A stretch of 64,000 bases of DNA. It comes from Sanguinoderma infundibulare. Lineage: Eukaryota > Basidiomycota > Agaricomycetes > Polyporales > Polyporaceae. This document shows, piece after piece, positions 22,520 to 33,710 of the stretch (within the stretch, counting starts at the first letter, position 1; every line of letters starts with the position of its first letter). A program made the translations under genes and the position numbers. The stretch spans positions 930,001 to 994,000 of the forward strand of contig JAVLRN010000005.1 of the NCBI GenBank assembly GCA_032821775.1, in the 5' to 3' direction. Under the pieces are notes generated by a model. It saw only the letters and a list, made by a program, of their open reading frames with translations. It searched no databases and was not told the origin of the DNA.

Positions 22520-25264
22520 ATGTCGTGCTCTCCTGCGGCTGGAGCGCTCCGTCGCTCTTCTCGTCTCCGGGAGAAGGAGACCGTTACGAATCTCGTTCAG
22601 GCCGCGGACCAGGATTTGGAGGATGAAGATGGCTCCGGACCACCCGCCAAACGTCGCCGCAAGAACGTCTCGAAATATCCCCCACAGAATTTAAAGACCA
22701 CTGCAACGAGGGGGAAGAGGAAGTCTCTGAGCAGACTGCCCGATATGCCGCTCGATATTCTCTTTGAGGTGCGTTTAACAGCAGCCCGCCGTGTACCATC
22801 GCAACTTACCCGTCCCACCCCTTTAGGTCTTCGCTCACTTGCACCCATACGACTTGCTCCATCTCGCCAGAACTACCAAGGCGTTTCGGGCTCTCCTCAT
22901 GGGTCGTTCCGCTTTCACAATATGGAGACAGTCCATTGCGACAGTGCCCGACCTTCCCGAATGTCCCCCAGACTTGACAGAACCCGCGTACATTAATCTC
23001 GTGTTTGACCCTCACTGTCATGTACGTCCATCATCTCCTCGTCTCAGCTATACTGCGTTCGGCCTCCGCGAGGAATGTTGCCAGTCGCCAGGCACGAAGT
23101 CAGCTTGCTTCGTTGCTTCAGAATGACGTCTATGGACCATATCATTGTTCCGCAGGAACACCGCACAGTGGCACCGGCCGTCAGCGAAGTCTGCTCACCT
23201 CCCGTCTTCAGTTCTGCGTGAAAGCGCGTGTCATGACTGTGATGTGGGCATGCCGGTTACGGTGCTGCAAGTCCTGTCTCAGAGACAAGTACGCGTGTCG
23301 TCCTGCGCCTCCGTCTTTCTTCATATGCTAACAATCCTTCAGCTTCGTCGAGCTCATCGACGTCTTTCGAGCTGTCGGCCCAAGCTGGCTCAAGCCTGGC
23401 GCTATGCTTCCTGCGGAACAGATTAACAACAGTCGGTGCCACCATGAACCCTATCGAATGCTTCGTAGCTGATCTTGTTGTCAGGGATATTGTTTCCGAA
23501 ATCCAAGCTCCACGAGCTCACCGAGCGCATCGCGGAATGCAACGGAGATGAGGAGCAGCTGAAGACGCTCGAGGAACAGCGCATACAGATGATCATTGAG
23601 CAGGAGAAGGTTAGCCATAGTCATCCTTACATCTTTCCTGCATGCTGACCGCACCGACGGAATACAGAACGCGGAGTTGCTGGAAGAATGGCAAATTGAA
23701 CAGAATCACAAACGCGCTTTAGAGAAGATCGATCTCCGCCTGCGGCGACAGACGCAGTATGTGTATATATATAATGCTGTTTCATACCCAACTTCTCCCT
23801 CAGCTCTTTGATAGGATTCTAGCACGACTCTCTACCCTAGGCTACTCGCAAGACTTGCAGTACATGACGGTCGAACTATTTGACAAGTTCGTAGAACACC
23901 CGTCCGTCAAACAGCCCAAGGAGCTCACAGATCGCAGTATGTCAAGTTCATTCGTGTCCATCCTCTTGCCCGGAGTCCGTTAGCTCACTTTCTTTTTAGT
24001 CTGGAACAATATCAAGCAGTCTATGGTCGTCTTCGCCGAAGCAGCTCGGTCCGAGCGTCTCATGCACGAGCGTGCGGAAGAGTACATCAACCGCCTCCGC
24101 GTCATCCGCGACACCGTGTCCGACTACCTCTCGCTTCACCCTCTTTGGGAGAACATCCCCTCTGTCGCAGACTTCTCGTGGTACACGCCTATCTTCCGAA
24201 ACCTCATGGACCGTGAGCGCGGCGTGTTCTTCGGCAAGGTAGATTTGCCTGCGGAGACGGTCAAGCAGGCACTGAACGACGTCGTGCGACAATGGAGACG
24301 AGACATGCAGTGGCGACTGTACAGGATGATCCCTCGGGAAGCCCGTCCAAAGGACACGGAACTCGCCATCCAGCGCGCCGCAGAGAGCGGCCTCGCCGAA
24401 GACAAGTCCATAGAGCACATCCGTGTGGCTCTCCTACGCGCGACGACCTGGTTCAGGTGCACGACGTGTGACTGCCTCCTCGACTACCCTCGCGTGCAGG
24501 CCCACCAGTGCCTGAAGGCTGGGCCCGGGCTCAACAAAGACCGGAAGACGGACGCGGACGACCGGGCGAACGCGTACAATATCGTCCTAAAGGAGTTCCC
24601 GTGGAACTACACCGAGGACAAGGTCGTCTACGATATGGACGCCCGGGCTGCTGCCGAGAAGGTTATCCGCGCGTACGGCTTGGACCCGAACAACGCGGAG
24701 TGCTTCGACATCGATCTCGACTCGCCCAGGTTCGTGTGCGGCCAGTGCAGTGAGGAAATGTCGTATTGCATCATGCCGTGGAGGGTTGCGGTGCGTCATT
24801 TGCGTTCTCTTCATGGATCCCGATCCAAGTTTAACGTCATGCTGACTGTATGCGCTCGTATTTGGGCAGGTCGCCCACTTGTGCAAACCCGACCACAAGG
24901 GCAAGGACGTCGTGATCACGCTGCTCAACGACAAGGACAGGGCTTATGTCATTGGACGCGAATACGACTGGACGCCCGAGTTGTTCAGAGACACCTACAA
25001 GCTCTGGGGATGCGTTCATTGCCGCAGCCACGCCATGACCATGCACGACGTCATCGAGCACTGTATCCTGAAGTTCGTCGGCTCGACATCCCGGTTTTCT
25101 TCTGTGTGCGCTCGTGCTGACGAGTACCCTATAGGCACAGTGTCGATTTACCAGAGGAAGAGGACGACTGGGCCCTGCATCCTGATGCAGAGACGGCTCT
25201 GGGTGTCCCTGCGGATGTTATGTACTACTGCGGGGCAATCTTCACGACTCCGGTTCAGTGTTGA
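22520..25264 (+). CDS. F-box protein with three C-terminal Cys/His clusters
   Basis: Likely substrate adaptor of an SCF ubiquitin ligase. Ten exons: 22520-22768, 22827-23021, 23212-23288, 23343-23431, 23485-23609, 23668-23756, 23815-23936, 24000-24790, 24870-25072, 25135-25264; 689 residues. After a basic nuclear-type N-terminus (AKRRRK) comes the F-box (LPDMPLDILFE then VFAHLHPYDLLHLARTTKAF), followed by the pattern usual in agaricomycete F-box proteins: DPHCH-FC, then CRLRCCKSCLRDKF. A coiled-coil middle follows. The C-terminal third has CTTCDCLL..HQC, CGQCSEEM..AHLC and CVHCRSH..IEHC, each like a small zinc finger. The 190-bp intron at 23022-23211 is unusually long for this window. Substrate unknown. 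Confidence 0.88.
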
Positions 25265-25606
25265 GGGCCAGCTTGCCTCCACCGAACATTGATCTTACCC
25301 TACTACAATCTATATCCACTATATCGTGCATCATTCTAATCTGTATCCTTTATCAGCACACGTTCCTTACGATACATGTCACATAATTATCTGCGTTAGC
25401 TACACAGTATCATAGGCATCCCACTTGTTTTGTCGCTACTCTTGTTTCAATAGCTGTCACTTTCCTAATGCATAGAGACACGGATCAGCCACGGGAATGG
25501 TGCGTGAATGTCGTAGATTCCGTTTGAGTAAGAGAGTCATGAAATATAGCGTATATACTACATCTCTGCGAACAACATACACCATTCCAATAAACAGTAG
25601 GCACGT
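25265..25606. other. Convergent 3' intergenic region
   Basis: AT-richer stretch between the F-box gene and the PNO1 stop codon. No gene seen. Confidence 0.5.
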
Positions 25607-26679
25607 TCATAGGGCCCTCTGGCGCATCCGTGCGCTGACCGTCCGGAGGCCGGCGTACACCTTCCCGGGTGGAGAGCCCAGAATGAGAGAGACGATGGCG
25701 TCTCGTGCAATTTTGATGTTTTGGAACGACCCGAGAATGTGAATTTTGCTAAATCCCCTTATATCAGTATGCAACCGCTAAAAGCGCAGGGGGGCAACAT
25801 ACGTGTCGGCGAGCACAATACGTGTTCGGCTCGCATTTTCGATGGTGAACTTGGTCTTGCCATCCTGACCCGCGATTCGACCTAACCCGCAAGACATGAT
25901 CGAGTGATTTCTCCGAGCCGTCTACCACGGACGTACCAATGGCGCGAGACAAATGATCGCCGTGGAGTGTCTTTACGTCCTTTATCTCGAAAGAATCAAG
26001 GTATAGGTCATCCAGACGCAAAAGGGCGATAGAATCCTACAGAGAGCGCAGTCAGTCAAGTCCCACGACTGCTCGCAACCAATTGGCCCGACTTACGTTA
26101 ACATCGAAACCCAGCGCATACGCCTTCACGAAGTCGGCACCCTTCTGGATCGCACCGATGTCCTTCGTGTGTTTTGACGTCTTGAAGCATCGTCTCCAGT
26201 CAGCATATCTGCGGGAGAAGGCTCGCATCTGCTAAACTCACCCGGATCTCGACACACTTCCGCTGCACGTTCATCCGCACTTGCAGCTGCAGCATCTCCG
26301 TCAGAGGCGAGAAGACGTTCACCCAGTCCTTCTTCAGAGGCGTCATGCGATGTGGGGGCACGGGTATCCTCCGGATCTCCGACTTGAGCGCGGACCGCTG
26401 GGCAGACGCGGGGAGAGGAGGAAAGGCAGGTGCGTCGGTTTGTGGAGGAGGGGCGGAAGGGTCTGTGTCAATCATGACTTCATCGTCCTTTTCGGCCCAG
26501 TTGGACTCATGCTGCGTCTCCTCAGCGAGTCCCTCGGCCGTCGTAGGCGAAGCCTCATCCATCTCCTGGTCCTCCGCGCCTCCTGTGGGGGCGATCCGTG
26601 CCGGTTTCTTCGCCATCTTGCGGCGGTTCTTCTTGTGCTTGACTTCTGAGGTACTCGCCTGAGCGTGCAAGACGACCAT
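25607..26679 (-). CDS. PNO1: RNA-binding ribosome assembly factor Pno1 (Dim2)
   Basis: Partner of Nob1, needed for 20S to 18S rRNA processing in the pre-40S particle. Five exons on the minus strand: 26679-26242, 26180-26097, 26036-25937, 25881-25803, 25748-25607; 280 residues. After an acidic disordered N-terminus the family core runs from [20 protein letters not shown] through [35 protein letters not shown] and [13 protein letters not shown], then the C-terminal KH domain ([18 protein letters not shown]) and [15 protein letters not shown]. The KH loop reads GQDG where most homologues have GKGG. The start at 26679 is the last Met before the conserved basic HKKNRRK stretch. It diverges from the next gene with 215 bp between ATGs. 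Confidence 0.95.
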
Positions 26680-26894
26680 GATGCCGGGCAAACAGGTGGT
26701 GGAGATCTCAAGGGAGGTGTAGTGCAGGAGGACGAGATATGGGCGTCTAGAGGAAATTGTCCAAATGACCGGCATATGCCGCGGGACCTCGAGCCTCGCT
26801 TGTCCACTCCGACTCTTGTTTCCGCCTAACCGCCATACCCCGCATCTCGTAGCGACGCTAGACGACTCCCGGTCATCGCACATCCGGTTTCAAA
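26680..26894. promoter_or_regulatory. Shared 5' region of PNO1 and the DUF3835-like gene
   Basis: 215 bp between two divergent start codons. A shared promoter is inferred from position; no motif is claimed. Confidence 0.4.
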
Positions 26895-29247
26895 ATGGAA
26901 AACTCGGCTGCAGGTGGATCTGCGAAAAGCTTGAGCGAGAGCCGCGCCGAAGGTACTGTATTCTGGCGTATCATTGCCCGAAGCGCTCCCCCACGACTGA
27001 CACATCTGACGGCTTTCTCTGTGCCTCTGACAGCCCTCCAAGCGCTCCTCGACTCGCTTGCGCCCGGCGCAGAAGCAGGTGGGGAGGGAAAGCTCAATTC
27101 CAATCAGGTCCGGAGGATATCGGACAGGCTGGGTGAGCTCTTGGGCGAGGATGTGATGCCCGACTCGACGCAGCGTAACGAGAAGGGTGAGGTATGTCCC
27201 CACGATTTTGTGCCCGAACCGCATCGAATGTTGTTTCCCCTTAGCTGGTTAACGAAGAAGGCCTACCCATCATCGACATTGTGGAGCCTGTTCCGGCCAA
27301 CGAACCACCTGCCGCCACAGAAGCTATCCCGGCTTCTCAGGATCCTGATCTGATCCCTCTATGGGCTCTCTCTACCCAGGAGAAGACACGAAGACGCGCG
27401 GAACGCGACCGCATCCTCGATCTTCTAGAGGAAGAAGAGCGCGTCCAGCAAGAGAAGGACGAGGCAGAAGAGCGGGAACGCTTCAAGGCCGATCTCGAGA
27501 AGCGCAAACAGGCGGCGGAAGCGGAGATGGGCGCACTGAAGAAGGCTCGCGAGATGCAGAAGAAGATGGGCAAGGCGCTGCTCAAGAACCTCGCGGTGGC
27601 ACGCGAACGCGAGGAACAGCAGAGACGCGCGGAGGAGGAGGCGGAGAAGCAGGCGAAGGAGGAGCGTATGAAGCTGAAGCCGAAGAAGAGCGTTACGTTT
27701 GCGGACCTGCCACCCGATCACGAGTACCAGCCTGCGAACGGCGTCCCAATGCCACCCCCCTTCGACTGGGGAGACGTCACATTCGCTTCGCTTCAGCCAC
27801 CGAACAAGAGTGCTCAGGTGAACAAGGGTCCGATGCGGATGAATGTTGTCGAGCGTTTGCCTGGACTTAGGAGTGGGCCCAAGTCTCCGCCACCTCCCAG
27901 GCAGGAGGACTCAGACGACGAGTCTGAGCCCGACTCTGCCGTTCCTCCTGACTCCGACGAGGGTGAAGTCATTGTCTCAGACCACTTCGACTCGGAGGAA
28001 CCTCCGCCAGCTTCCAATGGAGAATCGGATGAAAGCGATTATGGCGTGCCGCAGGACAGGGAGCCTGTTGAATTCGATGTTGAGGGGTACGACTTCGCCC
28101 AACATCAGCGTGAGATCGCTCTTGCATACTACGAAAAGCGAGCCACCGTCGGTGCCGATGCTCTAGCCGCCATGCGTAATCATGAACACCCAGAAGGAGA
28201 AAACGAATGGGATCAATCCGTAAGTTGATGGCCACCACAATTGGCCTGAACGAGCGATCTAACACTGTTGCAACTTCGTAGAATGTACCGCTCGAAGCGA
28301 CGCTTGCAGATGCCCCGCCAAAGCCATCCGTATCACGCTTCAAGTCATCTCTTGCTGCCTCCTCGTCTCTGCCTTCACGGTCTCTTGGCGGCTCTGTGCT
28401 TCCCGCTTCACAATCATCGCAGCTGAAAGGAGCAGTACGGTTAGGGAAACTCGAGAACGGGCATCTTGCGGGTGGCGAGGACGGTGAGAGCGACGAGGAG
28501 ATGGAATCGGCTGCCAAAGAGATGTTGGAGAAGCTCAAGAAGGGCGAGGTCGTGAATGTTGGCCCTAACCTGCCCTCCGAAACCCTCCCTGCAACCGACT
28601 CTATACCTGCTGCACCAGCTCTCAGCGTTGCGCCGTCCAGCCCCCTTTCCACACCCAGCACGCCTTCGCCCAGAACATCCAGAATTTCTCAATTCAAGAT
28701 GTCTCTAGATATATCGGGCACACCGACTCCAAGCGCATCTTCCCCGCTTGCGACCCCAGTTACGACGATCGAAAGATCGTCACCGAAGATGGCCTCGTCC
28801 AGTGGGACACCCATACCGGTGCCTACTAAGAACTCTCAGTTCGCTGGTCCCTCGAAAGGATCGACGGATCGCCCTATGCAAATACCTGGGATGATCGTAG
28901 ATTCACCGTCCTTCCCCGCTCCTGGTGTCACTGCATCCCCATTCTTCCCCGGATCAACTGATGGAGCCACATTCCAGCCTGTGATCATCGAATCACCGTC
29001 TTTTCAGAGTCCCGCGTCGACGCTAGTCGGGACACCGGAGAGTTCCCGGAGTCCGTCATCGCACTCTCCCGATCCATCCTCGATTTCGACGCCAACGATC
29101 GCGACCCCGCTCAGCGCATCCGTGCTCGAACGCCGGCCGATCGTCGCAGAGGAAGTACGCGAATCTGCGTCCGCTAGATCGCGGTCTGAAGGAACGACGC
29201 CGGTCAAGGAGCGGAAAGTCTCAAGGTTCCGTGCCGAACGCGGCTAG
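26895..29247 (+). CDS. DUF3835 / Bud27-URI-like protein
   Basis: Four exons (26895-26952, 27034-27191, 27245-28219, 28282-29247) give 718 residues. After a short N-terminus comes NEEGLPIIDIVEPVP, then a highly charged coiled coil (about residues 110-210), then KKSVTFADLPPDHEY, an acidic Ser/Asp region, and a long Ser/Pro/Thr-rich tail ending VKERKVSRFRAERG. The SRF end and the NEEGLP motif resemble fungal Bud27/URI proteins, which work with RNA polymerase assembly and prefoldin. A full prefoldin alpha domain is not visible, so either it is lost or this is a relative carrying only the C-terminal family region. KSVTF and KVSRF fit the PP1 docking pattern. Assignment is tentative. Confidence 0.55.
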
Positions 29248-30372
29248 AGAGGTTATTTCCCAGCCATGTGTATTTACGCCGATGTATCGCTAGCGTTTGC
29301 GTATGACCTCGCGCGTGTAAATGTATGTCATGTACGTCAAATATCCTGCTTCTCGATTCCTTGTGGATTTCTAGGACCGTTCAAATGGCGTTATGGCCTC
29401 TGCGGCTGACAGACTGAGCACATAGATTAAAGGTCATATCGTCATGCGAGAGAGCGGACCATCCGTACACGTTACGCAACTAAGAAACCGCGCATTTTGG
29501 TTTCCCAGCCCGCTCGCAATCCGAAGCTTGTCTTCGGACGGCGAGCGGGCTGGTACTTATCCCGAGGACCACGAAAAGGTATGCGCCAGGACCGAAGTCC
29601 CTCCCTCGGGGAACATCACTACCAAGAGCTACAGGATTTCCTACGCCACACCACCCACAACCGGAAGAAAGTACGCACCTTGGAACCGAACCCACAACCA
29701 AAAGAAACGCACGCACCTTGCAGCCGAAACCCCACAACCAGAAGAAACGCACGCACCTTGAAGCCGAAACCCACAACCGAAGAGAAAGCACGCACCTTGA
29801 AGAGAAGACGAGACGAAGCGCTGCCCCTCGCGTTGGCTGGTTTATATGCTCCCCGCCATTGTCGATCAGCCCAAGTCAGCTCAAGGCCAGCCTCGAGTCT
29901 GCCGCAACGGCATTCAGATTCACCGGGTGGCAAGGCCAGCCTCACGGCGGCATCCGTGGTATTCTCTGCTCAGGGAACTAAACCTTGGCTGACCTTCTTC
30001 CTCAGGCTAGCCGTGGTCTATATCTAGTCAAGGCGGCAAGGCGCCCTGCCGACCAGGACTCAGCGACTCTAGTAGGAGCCAGGAAGCTGCAGGAGCCTAG
30101 GCTAGATCATCGAATCGTGCAATGCTAGTCGCAACCACGTTATTTATAGGAAAGGAAGGGCAGATCATATTCATGTTGTCGGAAAGGACAGCATGTAGTG
30201 TGGTTGTCAGCAATTCGAAACCGGGCTGGGAGTCAGTGTGGCTGGCTTCAACTTTGTGACATCCGTTGTGACGGTGAGAAACTTCCAAACTAAGGAATGG
30301 AGACGCCCGTTTGGTTTGCAGTGGCCCGCTGCCACTGCCAGCCGCCTCGCCTTCTCATCGACGACATTCTCT
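29248..30372. other. Gene-free region with element copy C
   Basis: Between the DUF3835-like gene and GPI10. Besides copy C it has sequence rich in AAGGCCAGCCTC-like short repeats (near 29882-29943) and the GPI10 promoter. No gene called. Confidence 0.55.
29488..29894 (+). repeat. Dispersed hairpin element, copy C
   Basis: Same orientation as copies A and B, 8.2 kb from B. Hairpin arms 29505-29526 and 29532-29553 pair in 20 of 22 positions around a 5-nt loop. The tandem array lies at 29651-29810. The body is 98.75% identical to B over 320 bp. Confidence 0.85.
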
Positions 30373-32278
30373 ATGGTCAACCGACCGCTTTTGGCCCTCG
30401 TCGTCCGGATTGCAATCTCCTTGGGGACATGGACGTTCTTCCAACCGGACGAGTTCTTCCAGTCTCTGGAAGTTGCGCATCATGCCGTGTTCGGATACGG
30501 ACAGCTCACCTGGGAATGGCGTGCGACGAACCCTATTCGCAGCATCATCTATCCAGGGTGGAATATTCCCGTTTATTGGATTTTGAAAGTGCTCAAAATC
30601 GATCACACGAATGCACTGGTAGGTCGGAGAATAGTGATTAGGCGAAGATGTTCGACTTTGACGCGTTCGTCCGTGCAGATTTGGGGACCTAAGCTCCTGC
30701 ATGGCACGATAGCTGCAGGGACTGATATATGGTTGCTTCGCCTCACCCGCAAAGTCGTTGGTGAAAGATACGTTGACGCCGCCGTAGGTTGATGCATCTC
30801 GCCTCATCTGGATACAAACTAACTTATCTTGGGTTTCAGTTCTACCTTTCCCTACTCTCGTTCTTCCATGGACTATCCCTGTCACGTTCCATATCCAACT
30901 CTGCTGAGACGTCTCTGACGACGATCGCGTTGAGCTACTTTCCGTGGGATGTAGCTATTCCTTCGTGGAGGTAAGCCGATCTCTTCTGCAGGACGCGCCA
31001 GATGATCTGATAATCTGTAGGGACGAGCTTCGCACCGCACTACTATATGCTGCGGTAGCGTGCGCAATACGGCCGACCAACGCGATCATCTGGATATACA
31101 TGTTCGCTTGGCTACTCTGGAGACTCCGAAATCGGACCCGAGACGTACTGTTTGTCCTGATCAATAGTCTCGCGACGGGGTGGGTCTTTCCGCACTCAAT
31201 GCCACAGCGCTTCTTACAAATGTTCCAGGGCTGTGATTTTGTCTGTCATGGTTGCATTGGACGCCAAGTATTATGGCAAACTCACGTTCACACCCCTCAA
31301 CTTTCTTCTGACCAACGCTTCCTCGGTGTCACTCTTCTACGGACGGAGCCCTTGGCACTACTACCTCACACAAGCGTCGCCTTTGCTGTGTTTCACTGCC
31401 ACCTATTGGGTCGGAAAAGGTGCATATTTAACCATGGGTCCGACAGGTTCAGCACCCCTGCGTGCCCTCCTGGGCCTATTGGCGTGGACCCTCTCCGTGT
31501 ACTCGCTAGCAGGACACAAGGAATGGAGGTTCATCCATCCGTTACTTCCTCTCATGCACATCCTTGCTGCGAAAGCACTGGTCGACCCCTCCGGCGATGG
31601 CATCGCACGTCAAAGTCGTTCTTTCCCCTTCAGGCGCTCTCACCTCTCCCTGCTACTGTCTCTGCCCCCACTGGTCTATGTCATGCTGTTCCACGGACGT
31701 GCGCAAATCGACGTCATGCACTACCTGCGCACGCTCCCTGTCGAGCAGTCCAAGTCCATTGGCTTCCTGATGCCCTGTCACTCCACCCCGTGGCAAGCTT
31801 ATCTTCACCGGCCGGATCTGGCCCAAGACGGAGACGGAACGCTGTGGGCACTCGGCTGCGAGCCCCCACTACGGTAAGCTCGTTCCGTTTCTGAAACGAA
31901 GGATATGGTCCACTCATGTTCGACAGGTGGCAGAATGCGTCTGGATATAAGGACCAGACCGACGTGTTCTACGCGAGTCCCATTCAATATCTTGAGACCC
32001 ACTTCCCACACGCTGTCAACCCGACGTTCCCGCCGTCGCCCATGCCTCGGTCGAGACCGGGCGTGGCAGCGGATACGTCATACCCATACCCGTGGCGGCA
32101 TGAGTGGCCGCAAAATCTGGTCTTCTTCGGAGCTCTCCTCGAGGAGGACGGGGTTCTGGATCGGCTACGTCAGTTAGGTTATGAGCCAGTCTGGCAGGCT
32201 CGCTCGCTCTGGGAGGAGGACGGCCGGAGGAGAGGAGGGGTCCAGGTATGGCGGTATCGGTCTACAGGACAGTTCTAG
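30373..32278 (+). CDS. GPI10: GPI mannosyltransferase Gpi10 (PIG-B)
   Basis: ER membrane GT22 enzyme that adds the third mannose to the GPI anchor precursor. Six exons: 30373-30618, 30679-30783, 30840-30970, 31021-31179, 31229-31873, 31927-32278; 545 residues. Visible marks are the N-terminal luminal acidic motif FFQPDEFFQSLEVAH, TWEWR, IRSIIYPGW, the long run of hydrophobic segments, GHKEWRFIHPLLPLMH and FYASPIQYLETHFP near the end. The HKEWRF motif favours Gpi10 over Smp3 or the Alg9/Alg12 branch. The start ATG at 30373 directly precedes the first hydrophobic stretch; an earlier ATG at 30297 is out of frame. Confidence 0.9.
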
Positions 32279-32312
32279 CTCGTATCGTCCGTAAATCTTC
32301 CCTGTTCGGCCG

Positions 32313-32387
32313 ATGCTCGAGCTGCATGCGCCTGCCCCTCCGGAATCGTCCGCTCTTGAGGACATGCTTGAGCTGCATGCGGCTGCC
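32313..32387 (+). repeat. Short direct repeat, two 24-bp units
   Basis: Units at 32313-32336 and 32364-32387 read ATGCTYGAGCTGCATGCG followed by SCTGCC, with 22 of 24 bases the same. They lie between GPI10 and the F-box gene. Confidence 0.7.
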
Positions 32388-32531
32388 TTCCGTAAATTTC
32401 CGCTGTTCTTTTGCAACGTGCGGTGAGTCTGGAGCGGGCCGGAGCAACCGTTGTTCCTGGCGCTGATTGGCTGGCGAGGTGTCAAATACCGAGAGCGTGG
32501 GCGGTGTTGTGGTCAGCAGACCGACGCGACC

Positions 32532-33710
32532 ATGTCCACATTGGCTTGTCTTCCTATCGAGCTTTGGCTCCTGATCTTTCGTTGGGCGACTCTTGATCCA
32601 TGGACCTACGCCCTGTACGCCACCGAATACAACCCCTTCCAGGCCGCCGACGTGAACCGGGGCGCTGCTGACAGTCGGCACACCAAATGCGCCCTTGTTC
32701 TCGTCTGCAAACAGTGGCGGAGATGGACGCTCCCTCTGCTGTACGAGGACATCCTCATACCTCGGACGTTCCCATCCTTCCTCCGGCTCCTTCGCTACGG
32801 CGAAGATTGGGAAGACGGGACCGTGATACCCCCCTGCGCAGGCCTTGTCAGGCGTGCACAGCTCCCGTACTCGAGCACGGCCACCTCCTCCCCTCTCGCG
32901 CCCAGTGCGCTTGGCGTCATCAGACTCTGCACGTCCCTCCAAGTCCTCGTGCGGTCTGCTGACTCCCCCGATCCAATCGATTGCGACTTCGCAACCGAAT
33001 GCCCTCCCTTCCCCTCCCTCAAACGGCTCGATTGGTGGCATTCGAACGAGGCCGCTCGCAGCGGAGGCATCAACGACCTCGTCCAGGTCCTCGGCGCCGC
33101 CCCCAAGCTCGAGTATCTCTCCGTCGGCGGCGAGATCTGGCCAAACTTCCTCGACACGCCGCCCGTCCACCTCCCGCACCTCACCACGCTCCGCTTCCGG
33201 CGGGTGAACGCGTTCTTCGTCCTCAAGCTCTGCCGCTTCGACCTCCCCGCGCTCGCGCACCTCGTCTTCGACCACGTCTCCAACCCGGACGCCTTCTGGC
33301 GGCTCTGGGCCGCGTACGGCCCGCAGGTGCGCTCCGTCGAGCTCGGCCTCAACCTCAAGTTCTACATGCTCGACTTCCTCGAGCACGTCTTCGCCGGCTG
33401 CCCCGCGCTCGAGGAGCTCAACTACTACGTGCACTTCACCCACGTCCCGCCCGCGACGCACGCCGAGGAGGCGCTCCACACCGTCGGCATGCACGCCCAC
33501 CCGAACTCGTTCTACCGCGTGGGCAGCGGCGAGTACTGGACGCACCTAGAGTGGCACTTCGCGGCCTGGAGCCAGCCGGCGTTCCCCGCTCTCAAGAGGG
33601 TCGTGCTGTACGGCGACTGGCACGCGATCGTCGAGGACGCAGAGTTCGACCGCGTCGCGAGGCCGCTGCGCGACAAGGGGTGCACCGTAGAGGTCGCGTC
33701 GTCCATTTGA
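32532..33710 (+). CDS. F-box / LRR-type protein, intronless
   Basis: Single exon, 392 residues. The N-terminus LPIELWLLIFRWATLDPWTY is a typical agaricomycete F-box, followed by VCKQWRRWTLPLLYEDI. The rest shows irregular leucine-rich repeats (LQVLVRS, FPSLKRLDWW, APKLEYLSVGG, LPHLTTLRFRRV, LPALAHLVFDHV, CPALEELNYYV, FPALKRVVLYGDW). Such proteins belong to a large expanded family of putative SCF adaptors. It is very GC-rich from 33060 on, and long antisense frames there are shadows. It starts 253 bp after the GPI10 stop. Substrate unknown. Confidence 0.8.
   Translation: MSTLACLPIELWLLIFRWATLDPWTYALYATEYNPFQAADVNRGAADSRHTKCALVLVCKQWRRWTLPLLYEDILIPRTFPSFLRLLRYGEDWEDGTVIPPCAGLVRRAQLPYSSTATSSPLAPSALGVIRLCTSLQVLVRSADSPDPIDCDFATECPPFPSLKRLDWWHSNEAARSGGINDLVQVLGAAPKLEYLSVGGEIWPNFLDTPPVHLPHLTTLRFRRVNAFFVLKLCRFDLPALAHLVFDHVSNPDAFWRLWAAYGPQVRSVELGLNLKFYMLDFLEHVFAGCPALEELNYYVHFTHVPPATHAEEALHTVGMHAHPNSFYRVGSGEYWTHLEWHFAAWSQPAFPALKRVVLYGDWHAIVEDAEFDRVARPLRDKGCTVEVASSI

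Noticed and set aside
32262..33545. Minus-strand open frame of 427 codons
   Set aside because: Antisense shadow of the GC-rich F-box/LRR gene; its Glu/Val/Arg repeats mirror the codon use of the real gene.
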